A stretch of 64,000 nt of DNA from Patescibacteria group bacterium (lineage in GTDB: Bacteria; Patescibacteria; Dojkabacteria; J137): assembly GCA_963169855.1 (NCBI GenBank), contig CAUJCN010000002.1:558001-622000 (forward strand), in the 5' to 3' direction. Shown piece by piece: positions 17,243 to 25,383 of this stretch. The notes under the pieces were generated by a model, which was given only the letters and a program-made list of their open reading frames with translations, did not search any database and was not told where the DNA came from. The position numbers and the translations under genes were made by a program. The stretch's first letter is position 1. Every line of letters begins with the position of its first letter.

Positions 17243-17350
17243 TACATTAAGTTAACTCCAGCCATTATATCACTGCAGAAGCTAGGATACATTCATTTAG
17301 GAAAAGCTCGTTCCAGAGACAAATCACAAAAGGAAATTCACATCTTATGA

Positions 17351-17356
17351 TATAAT
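17351..17356 (+). promoter_or_regulatory. -10 box, leaderless start at 17365
   Basis: TATAAT 8 nt upstream of the ATG. Confidence 0.45.
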
Positions 17357-17364
17357 AAGTATAT

Positions 17365-18042
17365 ATGAATGAACAGTTACAAGATTTAACAGCAAGTGTT
17401 TTAGGAGAGCAGTTAGAACGATTCATTGAAAATCTAATACTGTCAGGTCGACTAGAAGTAGAAATTGATGAATATACTTGCGATACCTACCTAGATACAT
17501 TCGATACCGCGGATGATTGTTACTATGTTTTACATCTGGGAACCTTACGTCTTGCAAACCGAGCTGTCAAAAGACTTCTATTTAAAGGTGAAATCTTCGA
17601 AGATGAGGATTTAATTAAATATCAGTTTCTCCACGAGATAACTCACATTCTTGTAAACGAACTCTCTCGACTTGGAGATGCTAACTTGTTATCTCTGGGA
17701 CAAATAGTTACTAATGTTCAAAATTCAAGACCACAAAAATTCTTTACAGGTAAAGCTAGTGCTCGAGCGCAGGATCCAGAAAAATTTCTTTGGATTTTCC
17801 GAAGAAAGCCAAGTATCGAAGCTGCTTTAGACTACACAACAGTCGAAGAGGACGTTGTTGAACTAATTACCATGTTCTTGTATTCGAGAACTATGTTTCA
17901 AGATTTCTTAGATTTTCTCTTTTATCGCGAATATCGGAGGTTTAGAAACGATTTGCATATAGTAGAGCTCTCTGCAGAGGCTACAATCGCATTACACAGC
18001 CTCGTGGAAGCAATTGCAAATAGAATCGAGCAGTTAAGCTAA
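17365..18042 (+). CDS. Hypothetical protein with HExxH zincin motif
   Basis: A 225-residue soluble protein. FLHEITHILVNEL contains H90-E91-x-x-H94, the zinc-binding motif of zincin metallopeptidases, inside a predicted helix. A third ligand may be one of several downstream acidic residues (for example EEDVVELITMF), but this is not certain. There is no signal peptide or membrane helix, so it would act in the cytosol. It could be a small protease or a non-peptidase that kept the fold. Its stop directly abuts the stop of the next convergent gene. Confidence 0.5.
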   Translation: MNEQLQDLTASVLGEQLERFIENLILSGRLEVEIDEYTCDTYLDTFDTADDCYYVLHLGTLRLANRAVKRLLFKGEIFEDEDLIKYQFLHEITHILVNELSRLGDANLLSLGQIVTNVQNSRPQKFFTGKASARAQDPEKFLWIFRRKPSIEAALDYTTVEEDVVELITMFLYSRTMFQDFLDFLFYREYRRFRNDLHIVELSAEATIALHSLVEAIANRIEQLS

Positions 18043-18561
18043 CTACTTAGACACTCTGAGCAATCTATCCCAAAGTGCTAAATGTATCAGTGCAAAAATT
18101 AACGCTGCACAAAGGATTACAGCTTGATGCACACCATCAAAATAGAGGATTAAAGCTAAATTTACCGAATTCATAATTGCAATAAATGCGCTCTGTATGA
18201 AGGAAATGGAGAATTTCTTTGTTGGAAGTGGAATTGTACTTGTTCTCCAAACAAATGCTTTTTCTAGTGATTTGTCCGATTCAATGTAGTAATCTTTGAT
18301 TTTGTTCAGAGCTACAACGCTTTCATACCAAGAAATTCTTGTTTTTATAATGTTTAGGAAAGATGAAAATCCAAACACAATAACCAGAATGAGAATTAGT
18401 GCCGAAAGCTCTTTTTGAGTTGAGAAGATAGTAAAACTACCTACAATAGCTACTATGTTTGCAGTGAAGTATTCAAAAACTCTTGCCCTGTCTTCGTTTG
18501 CCTGAATTGTAGTTTGAACTATATATTCGTATTCTTTTTCTAAGATTGTGTCTTTGTTCAT
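18043..18561 (-). CDS. Four-helix membrane protein, possibly SLATT-like
   Basis: A 172-residue protein with two pairs of hydrophobic helices (about 30-75 and 120-165) separated by a helical cytosolic stretch (WYESVVALNKIKDYYIE). The N-terminus has NEDRARVFEYFTANI before the first helix pair. The layout recalls SLATT-type membrane modules found in bacterial conflict systems, but the resemblance is weak and no linked effector is seen. It starts within the stop of the broken methyltransferase gene (ATGA). Confidence 0.4.
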   Translation of the reverse strand: MNKDTILEKEYEYIVQTTIQANEDRARVFEYFTANIVAIVGSFTIFSTQKELSALILILVIVFGFSSFLNIIKTRISWYESVVALNKIKDYYIESDKSLEKAFVWRTSTIPLPTKKFSISFIQSAFIAIMNSVNLALILYFDGVHQAVILCAALIFALIHLALWDRLLRVSK

Positions 18562-19057
18562 TTTTTTTCTAAAACAACTCTATAAAATTCTTCATTGTCT
18601 CTATTTAATTCTCCTCTTGGCATCCTTAAGTATTTTATATCGAAAATATCCCTATATTTCAGAAAATCCTCGAGATCATTTCTTCTTGCAGGGTAAATGT
18701 AAAGAACTCCTTTGTCGTCTAAAACTCTTATCATTTCGGACATCCATTGGCTGAAAGCTAAATTTCTTTGTTCAACAGACATTCCCTGAAAATAATATGG
18801 AACTGACCATCCTGCTATAACATGACTGAAGAATCCTTTTGCTTTGCCGCATCTGCAGTCACTAAGTTTCTTGAATCGTAGAAACCTTCTGTATGTCTTG
18901 AAACTCTATATGAATTTTTTGTTTTAAATGCATCTGATTTTCCTGTACCCAAATCGAGAACATTTCCCTGGAGTTCTGTATAGTCAACTGGCATCCAGCC
19001 TAAGGGTTTATCTGTAAGTGTTCCTCTGAAAGTATCGATTGTTTCTGCACCAGCCAT
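18558..19057 (-). pseudogene. Class I SAM methyltransferase-like gene broken by a -1 frameshift
   Basis: Two frames join into one methyltransferase-like protein of about 166 residues. The first (from 19057) holds the SAM-binding motif GNVLDLGTGKSDAF and runs to LVTADAAK before a stop after SSVML. The second, one base back, continues AKGFFSHVIAGWSVPYYFQG, then MSVEQRNLAFSQW and WMSEMIRVLDDKGVLYIYP, the motif IV-VI part. The switch lies in the A-rich run near 18842-18848 and needs a single -1 step. A one-base deletion or assembly error is the simplest reading. A TATAAT box lies about 23 nt upstream of the start. Confidence 0.6.
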
Positions 19058-19108
19058 ACGTAAATTCCTAACTTATGAAATTATATTGAAGAAAGACGAT
19101 CCCGTCTA

Positions 19109-19660
19109 TTAGAAGTTTATATACTGCCTTGGTTTAGACCTTATATTAACTAACTCTTGATAAGCGTCTTGAATAAGGCCAATAGTTAAGGCAACTGTTC
19201 CTAAAACAGCAACGATAGCAACCCATAGTAGAGTAGTTCCCAAAGCAAAATTGATTAGAACTAGAACAACAGAAACCCACAAAAATGCTAACCAAACAGC
19301 TGCTTTATGATAAATTTCGTATGTATCTCTGATTAGATTTAAAAGATTCAAATCTGCCAATTTTGTAATAAATTTTGGTGAAAGATGAGAATCATGAAAG
19401 AAAATCGCTCTAGCCAACTGGATAGAGAAGCCTAAAGCAATTATTAGAAACATTATTAAGTCTGAGTATGTGGAGATTATTACTGAATGCTCCTGAGTAA
19501 CTGTTAAAGTACCGTTTAACACGCTTGATGTGTATTCGCTTACTGTGTAAGGTAAATTGAAGATTGAAATCGTAATAGCTATGCCAATAAATTTAGCAAA
19601 AATTGTTAAAGCGGACGGAAAAAGTGAATTTTCTAAAATGGTTATTAAAGATTTTTGCAT
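19109..19660 (-). CDS. Hypothetical four-helix membrane protein downstream of rpsT
   Basis: A 183-residue protein with about four hydrophobic segments (around 15-38, 65-86, 120-140, 143-165) and no recognised motif. It begins immediately after the rpsT stop codon, so the two are almost certainly co-transcribed. Such coupling to a ribosomal protein gene implies steady expression but not a function. Confidence 0.5.
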   Translation of the reverse strand: MQKSLITILENSLFPSALTIFAKFIGIAITISIFNLPYTVSEYTSSVLNGTLTVTQEHSVIISTYSDLIMFLIIALGFSIQLARAIFFHDSHLSPKFITKLADLNLLNLIRDTYEIYHKAAVWLAFLWVSVVLVLINFALGTTLLWVAIVAVLGTVALTIGLIQDAYQELVNIRSKPRQYINF

Positions 19661-19924
19661 TTATGCAATTTTATTGACTGCTCTTGCGATTTTTGACTTA
19701 TATCTAGAAGCTGCGTTCTTGTGAATCACATTCTTTTTTGCTGCCTTATCAATATCCTGATATGCCTTATCTAGTAATTCTTTTGAGTTCTTTTTGTCAG
19801 CAGAAGCTACAGCTTTTTTCACAGCTTTTTGAGCTGATTTTAAAGCTCTTTTAGTTCTTGTGTTAATAACGTGTCTTCTTTTTGCTACTCTAATTGCTTT
19901 TATAGCTGATTTTGTATTTGCCAT
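19661..19924 (-). CDS. rpsT: 30S ribosomal protein S20
   Basis: An 87-residue, lysine- and alanine-rich helical protein that binds 16S rRNA early in 30S assembly. MANTKSAIKAIRVAKRRHVIN, KRALKSAQKAVKKAV and the C-terminal VIHKNAASRYKSKIARAVNK match S20 along its full length. A TATAAT lies about 24 nt upstream of the ATG; the leader has AAAG but no strong ribosome-binding site. It is followed without a gap by a membrane protein gene. Confidence 0.95.
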   Translation of the reverse strand: MANTKSAIKAIRVAKRRHVINTRTKRALKSAQKAVKKAVASADKKNSKELLDKAYQDIDKAAKKNVIHKNAASRYKSKIARAVNKIA

Positions 19925-19996
19925 ATATTTCTTTAATTAACGTTCGATTATAGCAACATATTATCCAAATTTAAAGCCCTACAAACGTTATTTAGT

Positions 19997-20749
19997 CTAG
20001 TTAATCTCTGTGAAAGGAATAACAACTTCAGGATTACCTAAAGCTCCTGGTCCAACCTGATATTTTCCAAACACAACTGTAACGCTCGAATCATCGAAAA
20101 CAAAAGTTTTGTAGTTTGAGTCATCTGCAGATGCACCGGATTCTATTTGATCATTTAGAGAATCTGAATCCAATTGCTCCTTTAGAGAGTTGATAGAGTA
20201 ATCAGAAATTTGATTTAAATAGTCGCTATTTCCCACAAAAAGATCCGATAATTCCAAGAAATTACCAGTTTCTAAGTCAAAATTTACAGGAATAATGCCA
20301 GAGTCACCTGTTCCTCCCATTAGATTGACAGAGTAGTTAATTCTTACACTAATTCTATTGTTATCGTTCAAAAGAACGTCGTAATCTGAGTGTCCTACAG
20401 ATCTTAGGTTTTCGTCATCACCTTCTTCGATTGAGTCTGTAAAACTAGCGATTGCGTCTTCAACATATGAGTTTAATGTATCTTCAGTTTCTTGATCTGT
20501 ACATGTAAATGCTGGATATGAAAAATCATATTCAAACCCAGAAGCTTCTTCCGCAGCATTAGCTGTGTCGATGTCACAAGAAAGAGGAACTTCTGTATTA
20601 CCCTCTTCGTTAACAACTCCAGAGTTATCTGAATCTATAACCTGAGATTTATTATTATTTCGATCTATCATTACAGTTACAACCACAATTGCCACAACTA
20701 GCAATACCGTTAGAACAATTCCAAATAATATTAAAAGAGCTTTCTTCAT
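19997..20749 (-). CDS. Membrane-anchored DUF3298 (RsiV-like) protein
   Basis: A 250-residue protein with an N-terminal membrane helix (about 4-27), a short acidic linker and an outer domain. The second half reads like DUF3298: PVNFDLETGNFLELSDLF followed by FDDSSVTVVFGKYQVGPGALGNPEVVIPF, the same pattern as the C-terminus of RsiV and related lysozyme-binding or cell-wall proteins. No sigma factor is adjacent. The outer location and family suggest envelope sensing or protection. Confidence 0.65.
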   Translation of the reverse strand: MKKALLILFGIVLTVLLVVAIVVVTVMIDRNNNKSQVIDSDNSGVVNEEGNTEVPLSCDIDTANAAEEASGFEYDFSYPAFTCTDQETEDTLNSYVEDAIASFTDSIEEGDDENLRSVGHSDYDVLLNDNNRISVRINYSVNLMGGTGDSGIIPVNFDLETGNFLELSDLFVGNSDYLNQISDYSINSLKEQLDSDSLNDQIESGASADDSNYKTFVFDDSSVTVVFGKYQVGPGALGNPEVVIPFTEIN

Positions 20750-20807
20750 TTCAAATTTTTAAGAGATAGAATGTATAATAATCTTAACAGTTTTTATTTT
20801 TCACGCA

Positions 20808-21617
20808 ATGTTTTTCAAAACTGAAGAAAATATACTTTTTGATTCACACGCACATATAAACTCAAAAGATTACGATTCTGACATCCAGGAAGTAATTTCC
20901 AGAGCTGAGAACGCAGGTGTGTTAAAGGTAATTGATATTGCCGTAGATCTAGATTCTAGTAAAAAAAGTGTAGAATTATCTAAAAGATTCCAAGGAAAAG
21001 TATTTTCAATCGTTGGAATAGACCCTGATATTATTCTTCCAATTTCTGAATTACATAATCCTGATTTAAAAGTGGAAGCAGTGTTCAATGAGCTATCTAC
21101 CCTGATTGAATCTAACTCAGAATTCATTATTGGAATTGGGGAGTCTGGAGTGGACAATTACTGGTTGAAACAGTCTGATCTCAGCGTCTCTGAACAAGAA
21201 GCATTAATTCGAAAGCAAATTGAATTACTTGATGTACATGTAGAATTGGCTAAGAAATTTGACTTGCCACTTTCTATACATTCTAGAGGTTACGAACAAG
21301 AGCTAATAAGTTATCTAAAAGGCAAAGGAGTTCGTGGAGTTTTTCATTCGTTTACAGGAACTTATGAGACAGCAAAAGATATACTAAATAACGATTTTGG
21401 ACTAGGAGTTAATGGTATTATTACATTCAAATCAGCGGAAAGTCTAAGAGAAATTTATCGAAGAGTTCTCGGGAGAAAGATCAATGAACCAATAGATTTA
21501 TATAGTAAAAATGTCTATCTAGAAACTGATTCACCTTTTTTGTCTCCAGATAGAGGAGAGCGAAATGAACCTGCAAATATCGCTAAAATTTTTGAATTCA
21601 TCGTAAACAATTTATGA
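20808..21617 (+). CDS. tatD: TatD-family metal-dependent hydrolase
   Basis: A 269-residue TIM-barrel hydrolase. The metal-binding start is DSHAHI, followed by IIGIGESGVD, a second histidine in LPLSIHSRG, FHSFTGTYETA and the late YLETDSPFL aspartate, which is the standard TatD ligand set. Family members act as 3'-5' DNases or on other phosphoesters. It overlaps yidD by 4 nt (ATGA). A TATAAT box is about 31 nt upstream. Confidence 0.85.
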   Translation: MFFKTEENILFDSHAHINSKDYDSDIQEVISRAENAGVLKVIDIAVDLDSSKKSVELSKRFQGKVFSIVGIDPDIILPISELHNPDLKVEAVFNELSTLIESNSEFIIGIGESGVDNYWLKQSDLSVSEQEALIRKQIELLDVHVELAKKFDLPLSIHSRGYEQELISYLKGKGVRGVFHSFTGTYETAKDILNNDFGLGVNGIITFKSAESLREIYRRVLGRKINEPIDLYSKNVYLETDSPFLSPDRGERNEPANIAKIFEFIVNNL

Positions 21618-21889
21618 AGACTTTGATAAGTATTTTCCATTTTCTTATTACTCTTCCACGAAGAGTTGCCCTTCTTCTCATAAGAATTTACCAAAAAACA
21701 CTATCTTTAGATCATTCGTTTTGGGGGAAAGGATCTGGAATTAGAGTATGTATTCATACACCATCGTGTTCTCAATATACTTACGAAGCTATCGAAAAGT
21801 ATGGATTTATTAAAGGTAGTTGGTTAGGATTTTTTAGAGTTTTAAGATGTGCACCATGGGGTAGAAGTGGTTATGATCCAGTTCCTTAA
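21614..21889 (+). CDS. yidD: Membrane protein insertion efficiency factor YidD
   Basis: A 91-residue protein with an amphipathic N-terminal helix and the YidD core: PSCSQYTYEAIEKYGFIKGSWLGFFRVLRCAPW ending in GYDPVP. It helps the YidC insertase at the inner membrane face. In many bacteria yidD lies near the replication origin with rnpA and yidC; those are not visible here, but dnaN and an origin-like region follow 1 kb downstream. Its stop shares TTAA with the opposite gene. Confidence 0.93.
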   Translation: MKTLISIFHFLITLPRRVALLLIRIYQKTLSLDHSFWGKGSGIRVCIHTPSCSQYTYEAIEKYGFIKGSWLGFFRVLRCAPWGRSGYDPVP

Positions 21890-22812
21890 TTAGAGTTTTC
21901 TTCAAGCCTTGGATACGGAAGTTTATTGGGAATATCTTCAAAACCATTCCTAAGCTCGGAAACCATGCTCAATGAATCCGGAATTCTATATGTAGTTCGA
22001 CATAAAGTTACACCTTCTAAGACATGGTTTGTTAAATTTTTAATTCTCCAGCTCACATTATCGGGGAATTCTAGTGGCCTTGAGTATATGTCGCCAATGG
22101 ATTGTGCTTGAAAGTATGACAAAATATCTTTCTGATCACCGATCACATCTCCTAGACTAGGTATTTGACTTAGAGCTACTAGCTCCAAATCTATAAACTG
22201 ATCTAATTCCATAATTTGGTTTGCTGCGAAATCCGTACAACCAGCGAGGAAAACTTTAATACGATTATTTTCATTCATAACTTTTAACCTAGAACGAACT
22301 TGAACTCCAGAGTAAGACAAGTCTTCAATTATTCGTATTGTTCCATCCACTATAGAGTTTTCTTTTACATAAACAATTTTAATCTTTCTTTCTTTAGCAA
22401 ATTTTTCTACAAGTCTCATCATGTAATCTCCGCTACTCATAGGATCTGCATAATAGAGTGGCTCTCCAGTATGTGAGTAAAAGTACGCAGTTTCCCCATC
22501 TTTCAAATCTTCCAGTGATTTTTCAGCAGTTTTAATCATTTCTGAATCAGAAAGAACCATCATATTTTGAACAAGAAATTCAGACAGTTTCTGGATTGCA
22601 TCCAAGTTGAGGACGGGATTATCACCTTGTTGAATAAAGTATGTTTGTAGAAAATTTTTTGACTGTTCCCTAATATCTAAATCCAGTGAGAGGTCTTTAG
22701 AAGCCGCCACTACATGCTTAAGATTTCTTAAACACTGTTTTGTAACAACTTCTTCAATTTTTTGAATGTTAACTTCTGGTAGGCTTTCTCCAGGGAGTGG
22801 TTCGTAAATCAT
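21886..22812 (-). CDS. PRTase-like hypothetical protein, paralogue 1
   Basis: A 308-residue protein that is clearly paralogous to the protein at 47964-48908: both start MIYEPL, share the motif (A)E(K/R)xLEDLxxGxxxYFY and end with TxRTxxxIPDxxS. The segment RIIEDLSYSGVQV (about 161-173) resembles the PRPP-binding loop of phosphoribosyltransferases (hydrophobics-DD-x-x-x-G), with ED in place of DD. An adjacent lid or hood domain is not recognised. It may bind a phosphoribosyl or nucleotide ligand. The message is predicted to be leaderless. Confidence 0.5.
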   Translation of the reverse strand: MIYEPLPGESLPEVNIQKIEEVVTKQCLRNLKHVVAASKDLSLDLDIREQSKNFLQTYFIQQGDNPVLNLDAIQKLSEFLVQNMMVLSDSEMIKTAEKSLEDLKDGETAYFYSHTGEPLYYADPMSSGDYMMRLVEKFAKERKIKIVYVKENSIVDGTIRIIEDLSYSGVQVRSRLKVMNENNRIKVFLAGCTDFAANQIMELDQFIDLELVALSQIPSLGDVIGDQKDILSYFQAQSIGDIYSRPLEFPDNVSWRIKNLTNHVLEGVTLCRTTYRIPDSLSMVSELRNGFEDIPNKLPYPRLEENSN

Positions 22813-22818
22813 ATTCCT

Positions 22819-22824
22819 AGTATA
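22819..22824 (-). promoter_or_regulatory. -10 box, leaderless start of PRTase-like gene
   Basis: TATACT on the minus strand, 6 nt upstream of the ATG at 22812. Confidence 0.45.
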
Positions 22825-23213
22825 TAGTACAAATCATTTACTGAAAACTTAGAAATCAAAATCATCCTCTTTGTCACTTCCTTCAAAGCGAGATACTTTT
22901 ATGCTTTAATTTCTTCATTAAGAAATAATACATCTTTTTTAACTCGAAAGAAATTAAACACATGCAATTTCAATTACCAGTAAATATTATTCAAGAAATA
23001 ACCCACATAGAATTTAGCAACTTTTCCACAGTAAGATTTTACAAAATTCTTCACAGAAAATAGTTTAACCATGTTTACTAATTATTTTTTCCACCTAAAT
23101 ATCCACAGGAAAATATCGATGGTTGTCTGCTATAATTCAGTGTAATCGGAAAGTTTTACACAAATACACAGTCCCTATTACTAAAATTAACTACTTATTA
23201 TAAATATATAGTT
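22825..23213. other. Putative replication origin (oriC) region upstream of dnaN
   Basis: A 389-nt gene-free, AT-rich stretch. It holds five DnaA-box-like 9-mers in the same orientation: TAACCCACA (22999-23007), TTTTCCACA (23022-23030), TTCTTCACA (23047-23055), TTTTCCACC (23087-23095) and ATATCCACA (23099-23107), matching TTATCCACA at 7 or 8 of 9 positions. AT-rich sequence flanks the boxes and may serve as the unwinding element. dnaN follows directly and yidD is close. dnaA itself is not in the window. Confidence 0.5.
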
Positions 23214-24356
23214 ATGAAGATAACGTTAAGTCATGAGAAACTCTCGAAAATGCTCATGTATACGAGTAGAGCCGTAAGCACTAAACCAAACATTCCAATT
23301 CTTTCAAATGTGAAGATGGAAGTGAATAAATCAAACTTAAACCTATCAGCTACAAACTTAGATATGGGGATAAATTTGTGGATACCTGGTGTGGTTGAAT
23401 CTGAAGGAAACCTTACTGTATCAGCTAAATTCATTGCAGATTTTGTTGCAGCTTCGAGTGCAGAAAAAGTTGAACTTGAATTAAAAGATAATGTTTTGAA
23501 TGTAGAAACAGAAAAATCTAAAGCGAATTTCAACATTATTCCTGCAGATGAGTTTCCTATAATGCCTGCTATTCCAGAAAAATCATGGTTCAGAATTGAT
23601 AAAAATGAATTTATTAAAACTTTAGATAAAGTTTTATTCGCATGTTCTACAGAATTAACTCCTGGAAAAGTTCATATGTCTGGAGTTTTAATCGAAGTAG
23701 AAGGTGAAGAAATATCATTTGTAGGTTTAGATGGATTTAGACTCTCTAAAAGAACCGTAAAAGCAATCGAATTAAGTCAGTTAGAAAATCTTCCTCAAGT
23801 AATTGTTCCCGCAAAGTATTTAAGTGAATTAGCGAAAATTGCTTCTGACGCATCTGATGTAGAAGAAGTTGTTGTTTATTTAAGTGATAACAGATCACAA
23901 ATTATCTTCAAGATGGAAGAAATAGAATTCAGTGTGAGATTATTAGAAGGACCATACTCTGATTATAAAAAAATTATGCCTGATTCAAATAGTTTTGCTT
24001 TTGAATTCAAAAGAGGTGATATGGAAAATGCAATAAAAGTTGTAAGTACATTTGCTCGAAGTAATTTAAACTACAAAACTTTAGTTGATTTTGATGTTGA
24101 AAATAAAAGTTTCAAAATGAGGTCTAGTGTTACAGACATTGGAGATAATGAAACTGAAGTTGAGTTACTAAGCTCGGAGGCAACAACAGATTTGAATGTG
24201 GCATACAACCTAAAGTATCTTCAGGACATTGTTAATCATACAAAAGGAGATACATTAAGATTAGAAAGTAAAGGAGCTTTAACAGCTAATGTGTTTAAGG
24301 ATAGTTCAGACGAAAAATTCATTCACATTTTAATGCCGTTAAGAAGAGATGCTTAA
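23214..24356 (+). CDS. dnaN: DNA polymerase III beta subunit (sliding clamp)
   Basis: A 380-residue ring-forming clamp that holds the replicative polymerase on DNA. It matches DnaN along its length: MKITLSHEKLSKMLMYTSRAVS with KPNIPILSNVKM, NIIPADEFPIMP at the domain 1-2 border, RLSKRTV in domain 2 and a C-terminus HILMPLRRDA that aligns with the usual MPMR(L) end. An AT-rich leader and the origin-like region precede it. It overlaps the first femAB gene by 8 nt, tying the clamp to a cell-wall gene pair in one transcript. Confidence 0.95.
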   Translation: MKITLSHEKLSKMLMYTSRAVSTKPNIPILSNVKMEVNKSNLNLSATNLDMGINLWIPGVVESEGNLTVSAKFIADFVAASSAEKVELELKDNVLNVETEKSKANFNIIPADEFPIMPAIPEKSWFRIDKNEFIKTLDKVLFACSTELTPGKVHMSGVLIEVEGEEISFVGLDGFRLSKRTVKAIELSQLENLPQVIVPAKYLSELAKIASDASDVEEVVVYLSDNRSQIIFKMEEIEFSVRLLEGPYSDYKKIMPDSNSFAFEFKRGDMENAIKVVSTFARSNLNYKTLVDFDVENKSFKMRSSVTDIGDNETEVELLSSEATTDLNVAYNLKYLQDIVNHTKGDTLRLESKGALTANVFKDSSDEKFIHILMPLRRDA

Positions 24357-25383
24357 ACTTCGACCTTTAGAAAAAGGGGAGGAAAGCCTTTGGGAACAGA
24401 TTAATTTAGAATCACCAATGGGTACTTTCCTCACTTCCATTTACTGGATGAGCTTCGCAGCTGAATACAGAGGAACAGGTGTAGACGCTTTTTTCATTGT
24501 TGATCAAAGTAACAAGCCTGTTGGAATTATTCCAATTGAAATTAGTAGTAGAAGATTCTCTCGAGTTGGTTTTACAAACTATAGTCCTGTATTACTTTCA
24601 GAATCTCTTGTACCAGAAGCACTTCTAGCAATCAAAGCTTACTTCGCTTCATATCTAAAAGAGAACGGATTATTCGCATTAAGAGTTCATCCTTTCATAA
24701 AAGTTAATACCGAAGAATCAGCAAAAATTGAAAAATTTCAAAAATCATTAGCACCATCTCAAGCAAGAATAATGTGGGAGATTGATTTAACAAAACCAGA
24801 AGAAGCAATTCGCCACGCTATGAGTTCTTCAACTCGAAACAATATCAACAAAGGTGAAAGATTAGGATTGCATTTTGAAAAAGTTGTTGATGAAAACGGT
24901 GTAAAAGATTTTGCTGAATTGATGTCGGAAACAATGTCGCGAAAAGGTTTTGTAAATTATGGAGTTGAATATTTTCTAAAACAAAACGAACGTTTAGGAA
25001 AAAGAGGAATGACTGAAATTTACCTAGTAAGAAAAGAAGGTAGGGCATTAGCGGGAGCTTTGGTAAATGTTTACAAAGATACTGCTTACTACACTCACGG
25101 TGCATCAACTTCTGATAAAGAACTTTCGAAACTGAGAACTCCATATTTTCTTCAGTGGAAATTAATGACTGAATACAAATCTCGAGGAATTAAAAAATAC
25201 AATATGTGGGGAGTTGCTCCACAAGGTAAAAAATCTCCAATTTCTGGAGTAAGTGATTTTAAGAGAAGTTTCGGCGGATATGAAGTAGAATTAGTAAATC
25301 CTATAGATTTTTATAAAGGTCCGATTAGTAAAATCAGACAGCGTCTATACGATTACTTTATATACCGAAACGATCGATTCTAA
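24349..25383 (+). CDS. FemAB-family peptidyltransferase 1
   Basis: A 344-residue protein with two GNAT-like halves typical of FemAB/MurM, which add amino acids from aminoacyl-tRNA to lipid II side chains. SSSTRNNINKGERLGLHFE sits at the start of the second half, and the C-terminal KKYNMWGVAPQGKKSPISGVSDFKRSFGG is the family signature (substrate and fold core). It overlaps dnaN by 8 nt and the next femAB by one base (TAATG). Two adjacent copies suggest a two-step cross-bridge or a heteromeric enzyme. Confidence 0.8.
   Translation: MLKLRPLEKGEESLWEQINLESPMGTFLTSIYWMSFAAEYRGTGVDAFFIVDQSNKPVGIIPIEISSRRFSRVGFTNYSPVLLSESLVPEALLAIKAYFASYLKENGLFALRVHPFIKVNTEESAKIEKFQKSLAPSQARIMWEIDLTKPEEAIRHAMSSSTRNNINKGERLGLHFEKVVDENGVKDFAELMSETMSRKGFVNYGVEYFLKQNERLGKRGMTEIYLVRKEGRALAGALVNVYKDTAYYTHGASTSDKELSKLRTPYFLQWKLMTEYKSRGIKKYNMWGVAPQGKKSPISGVSDFKRSFGGYEVELVNPIDFYKGPISKIRQRLYDYFIYRNDRF

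Noticed and set aside
18842..18848. Programmed -1 frameshift in the methyltransferase gene
   Set aside because: The A-rich run does not form a canonical X-XXY-YYZ slippery site in frame and no downstream stimulator is evident; deletion or read error is simpler.
23231..23536. Minus-strand ORF of 101 codons inside dnaN
   Set aside because: Entirely within the sliding clamp gene, with no family resemblance.
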